The notes below the pieces were generated by a model. The model was not told the origin of the DNA. It did no database searches and saw nothing but the letters and a program-made list of their open reading frames with translations. Source: Thermoanaerobaculia bacterium (GTDB taxonomy: Bacteria; Acidobacteriota; Thermoanaerobaculia; Multivoradales; J023). Taken from it: DNA of 64,000 bases. The stretch lies in assembly GCA_030431255.1 (NCBI GenBank), contig JAUIJL010000004.1, positions 434,001 through 498,000 of the forward strand, read 5' to 3'. The position numbers and the translations under genes are program-made. This document shows, in pieces, positions 61,989 to 64,000 of this stretch (the stretch's first letter is position 1; each line of letters opens with the position of its first letter).

Positions 61989-62663
61989 ATGCGCCCCGAT
62001 GCTCCGATTCGAGGAGTGATCTTCGATTTAGACGGCACCTTGCTCGACACCGTGGAGGATATCGGCCACGCCGCCAATGAGGCTTTGGGGTCCAAGGGCT
62101 TGCCCATCCACCCCATCCCCTCCTACCTGGACTTCGTAGGCCACGGATCCCTGGAGCTGATGAGGAGGGCGGCCGCGAACCCGGTCCACGGCGAGACCGA
62201 GGAGACGGTCGTGATCGAGCTCGAAGCAGCTTTTCAAGCCGCCTACGAGAGCCATTGGTCGCGCGCCACCCGCCCCTATCCGGGCATCGAGGAGCTGCTC
62301 GACTCGATCGCTGAAAAAGGGCTACCCATGGCGGTCCTTTCCAACAAACCCCACCGCTTCACCCTCAAATGCGTCGAGTCCTTGCTGCACCGCTGGACGT
62401 TCTCTCCGATCTTCGGCCAACGGGTAGACGTCGCCAAGAAACCCGACCCCACAGCCGCCTTGGATATCGCCGAAACCTGGGGCCTAGCGGCGTCGAGCCT
62501 GGCCATGGTCGGCGACACCACCATCGACCTGGAGACCGGCAACAACGCGGGCATGCGAGCCATCGGCGTCACCTGGGGCTTCCACCCTCGGGACAAGCTC
62601 ATGGCCTATGCACGTCCTCTGGCCGACTCCGCCGATGAGCTGCGGGGCCTGCTCGGTCTTTGA
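61989..62663 (+). CDS. HAD-family phosphatase (phosphoglycolate-phosphatase-like)
   Basis: 224 aa. FDLDGTLLDTVEDI (nucleophile Asp; motif I), PYPGIEELLDSIAEKGLPMA, VLSNKPHRF (motif II), VAKKPDPTAAL (motif III Lys) and MVGDTTIDLETGNNAGM (motif IV). It resembles Gph, which removes phosphoglycolate after DNA repair; the exact substrate is not certain. ATG follows GAGGAG; an in-frame ATG at 61941 overlaps the previous gene. Confidence 0.92.
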   Translation: MRPDAPIRGVIFDLDGTLLDTVEDIGHAANEALGSKGLPIHPIPSYLDFVGHGSLELMRRAAANPVHGETEETVVIELEAAFQAAYESHWSRATRPYPGIEELLDSIAEKGLPMAVLSNKPHRFTLKCVESLLHRWTFSPIFGQRVDVAKKPDPTAALDIAETWGLAASSLAMVGDTTIDLETGNNAGMRAIGVTWGFHPRDKLMAYARPLADSADELRGLLGL

Positions 62664-62826
62664 GCCCCGCCTTTCCGGCCTCTGCATCTGAGCTCGCGGC
62701 CTCCCTCTCCGATCCGGTATCATGAGGCCTCACATCCGGAGAGGCCGCCCGGATCCGGCGTTCTTTCTTTGACTTCTTCTTTCTCCCGCCGCCGAGCCCG
62801 GCTCGATGGCTGGGATGAGGGCTTCT

Positions 62827-64000
62827 ATGCGCATCCAGTACCACGAATTCGAAAGCCTCGAACACCTGCTGGCCAACCGTCTGCTGCCGGGCGGCGCACG
62901 CCATCCCATTCGTTTCGTGGTCTTCGGCGGTACCGGCGCGGTGGGTGGAGCCGCGGTCATGGAGCTCTGCCGGTTGATCCTGATGTCCGCTTCCGTCGGT
63001 CGAGCCCTCAAGGGTGAGATCTACGCCACGGGTCTCGGCAGCAAAGAGATCTCCAAATTCGTCAGCCGGATGTATATGGCCCTCGGCGACCAAATCGACA
63101 TCGAAAAGATTGAGCCCCTGAAACACTACCGGCTCGACCACCGCATTGATCTTCGCTTCTCTACCTTGCGCTTGGATCTGCCCGAGGATTTGGCCGAGCA
63201 CGTGGCCAAGGAAATGCCCGAGAACGGCGACGCCGAGCACCTCTGTGACATCTTCGATCAATACTTCCGCGATCAACCCTGCCCGTTCCTGAGATTCGTC
63301 GAAGACCTCGAAGGCGAGATGTTGCACGCGGTGGTGGTGGCCATTCCCTTGCCCAGCGTCGCCACCTACACCATGGGCTCCATCGACCGCTTGGTCAAGA
63401 CCCACGGTTTTGACCCCTTGGTGGCCAAGCGCATCAAGAAGAGCTATCTCAACACCTTCATTCGCGGCCTAGCGGTGATCCAACAAAAGCAGGCTCGCCA
63501 TGTGGTGATGGCCCACACCACCGCCGTCGGTGGCATGTACCGGGTCGACGAAGGCATCCCCGAGATTCGTCTGGGCTTCGCCCACAGCTCGTTGGGCAAG
63601 AAGCTGGTGGAGAAAAAATACTTCGCCGACGAGCTGACCCAGCTCTTTGTCGACCACGGTTTCGACGTCCTGGTCACCGCCGCGGCGATCGGCATCGACG
63701 CGGTGGATTTTCGGTGTCGCTTACCCTCGGATCGAGCCGTCACTCGACATCTGCGGGATTGCGCCGACCGCGCGAGCCACGAAACCCTACCGATCGAGGA
63801 TCTCGCTTCCGGCGTGATTCACCTCTATCCGTATCGCAACGTCCCGCTGATCCCCGCGGTCGACGGCGAAGCGACGCCCAATGACCGGGAATCGCTCGAC
63901 CAGATCACCGGTAGCTCTCAGGACGCCGAGGGCTCGGATGTGGCGGATCCGATCACAGCGAATGCGGCCGAGGATTCCGCGGATCCAGCCCAAACGGAAC
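62827..64000 (+). CDS. Rossmann-fold protein of unknown function (3' end beyond window)
   Basis: Open through the window end (391 codons). It begins near RIQYHEFESLEHLLANRLLP followed by IRFVVFGGTGAVGGAAVMEL, a GGTGxxG dinucleotide-binding motif, then IYATGLGSKEISKFVSRMYM and VVMAHTTAVGGMYRVDEGI. The last 40 residues are acidic and low-complexity. It could be an NAD(P)-dependent oxidoreductase or epimerase-like protein, but I recognise no family. Three in-frame ATGs (62806, 62815, 62827) are possible; 62827 has GAGGG before it. Confidence 0.75.
   Translation, partial: MRIQYHEFESLEHLLANRLLPGGARHPIRFVVFGGTGAVGGAAVMELCRLILMSASVGRALKGEIYATGLGSKEISKFVSRMYMALGDQIDIEKIEPLKHYRLDHRIDLRFSTLRLDLPEDLAEHVAKEMPENGDAEHLCDIFDQYFRDQPCPFLRFVEDLEGEMLHAVVVAIPLPSVATYTMGSIDRLVKTHGFDPLVAKRIKKSYLNTFIRGLAVIQQKQARHVVMAHTTAVGGMYRVDEGIPEIRLGFAHSSLGKKLVEKKYFADELTQLFVDHGFDVLVTAAAIGIDAVDFRCRLPSDRAVTRHLRDCADRASHETLPIEDLASGVIHLYPYRNVPLIPAVDGEATPNDRESLDQITGSSQDAEGSDVADPITANAAEDSADPAQTE

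Overview
The window is 64 kb of dense, high-GC bacterial chromosome with 48 protein genes and one tRNA. It carries no insertion sequence, prophage, CRISPR array or rRNA that I could recognise. A TonB-dependent receptor, a second outer-membrane barrel candidate, a small barrel-like secreted protein and a SurA-like periplasmic protein indicate a Gram-negative envelope. Other traits are MglA-type GTPase signalling, a sigma-54 activator with TPR-like repeats, an ECF sigma factor next to a giant Ser/Thr kinase, BrnTA, Bpt and a DUF790/Bax1-like nuclease. Together these fit an Acidobacteriota-like or deltaproteobacterium-like lineage; this assignment is inference from gene content, since no marker rRNA is present.

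Layout. 1-3.7 kb (minus): transglutaminase-like exoprotein, cyclic-nucleotide-sensor protein and a DUF790 nuclease cut by the window edge. 3.8-6.4 kb: TonB receptor whose 5' region holds a perfect 18-bp palindrome. 6.4-8.8 kb: small unknown protein and a UvrD-type helicase. 9.1-15.7 kb (plus): PhnP-like hydrolase, aroA, a 1138-aa sigma-54 activator and a protein with two copies of a MerR-like helix-turn-helix. 15.8-22.6 kb (minus): DUF2520 protein, MglA-type GTPase with a long linker, nrdR, lon, thiL. 22.6-31.6 kb (plus): the heat-shock cluster hrcA-grpE-dnaK-dnaJ, then prmA, rsmE and an S9 peptidase. 31.6-34.9 kb: PP2C phosphatase, a DUF4097-like secreted repeat protein with a tiny membrane protein, and a receiver-like/PilZ protein. 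34.9-42.9 kb: SNF2 helicase, outer-membrane barrel candidate, comF, small barrel, thioredoxin-like protein. 43-45.8 kb: hflX, tRNA-Ala(GGC) with promoter and terminator, diguanylate cyclase. 45.9-53 kb (minus): bpt, glgB, ECF sigma factor and protein kinase, the first three overlapping. 53.1-56.1 kb: membrane alkaline-phosphatase-superfamily enzyme plus a secreted protein. 56.2-56.7 kb: brnT-brnA with a near-leaderless promoter. 56.8-64 kb: SurA-like protein, then rsmI, an enoyl-CoA hydratase, an ABC-F ATPase, a methyltransferase, a HAD phosphatase and a Rossmann-type protein running off the end.

Themes. Proteostasis is concentrated here (Lon, DnaK system, HrcA, Bpt, SurA-like). Signalling parts are scattered: c-di-GMP synthase, PilZ reader, cyclic-nucleotide sensor, PP2C phosphatase, Ser/Thr kinase, ECF factor and MglA GTPase. 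The most unusual DNA-level signal is a set of short tandem duplications (15-24 bp, 2-4 units). They occur in intergenic gaps, where two sets form small hairpins, and in frame inside proteins, including hexapeptide repeats near the N-termini of both AroA and GlgB. I did not find one clear-cut undescribed multi-gene system; the best candidates for follow-up are the tandem-HTH protein beside the sigma-54 activator, the hairpin arrays, and the bpt-glgB-sigma-kinase operon.
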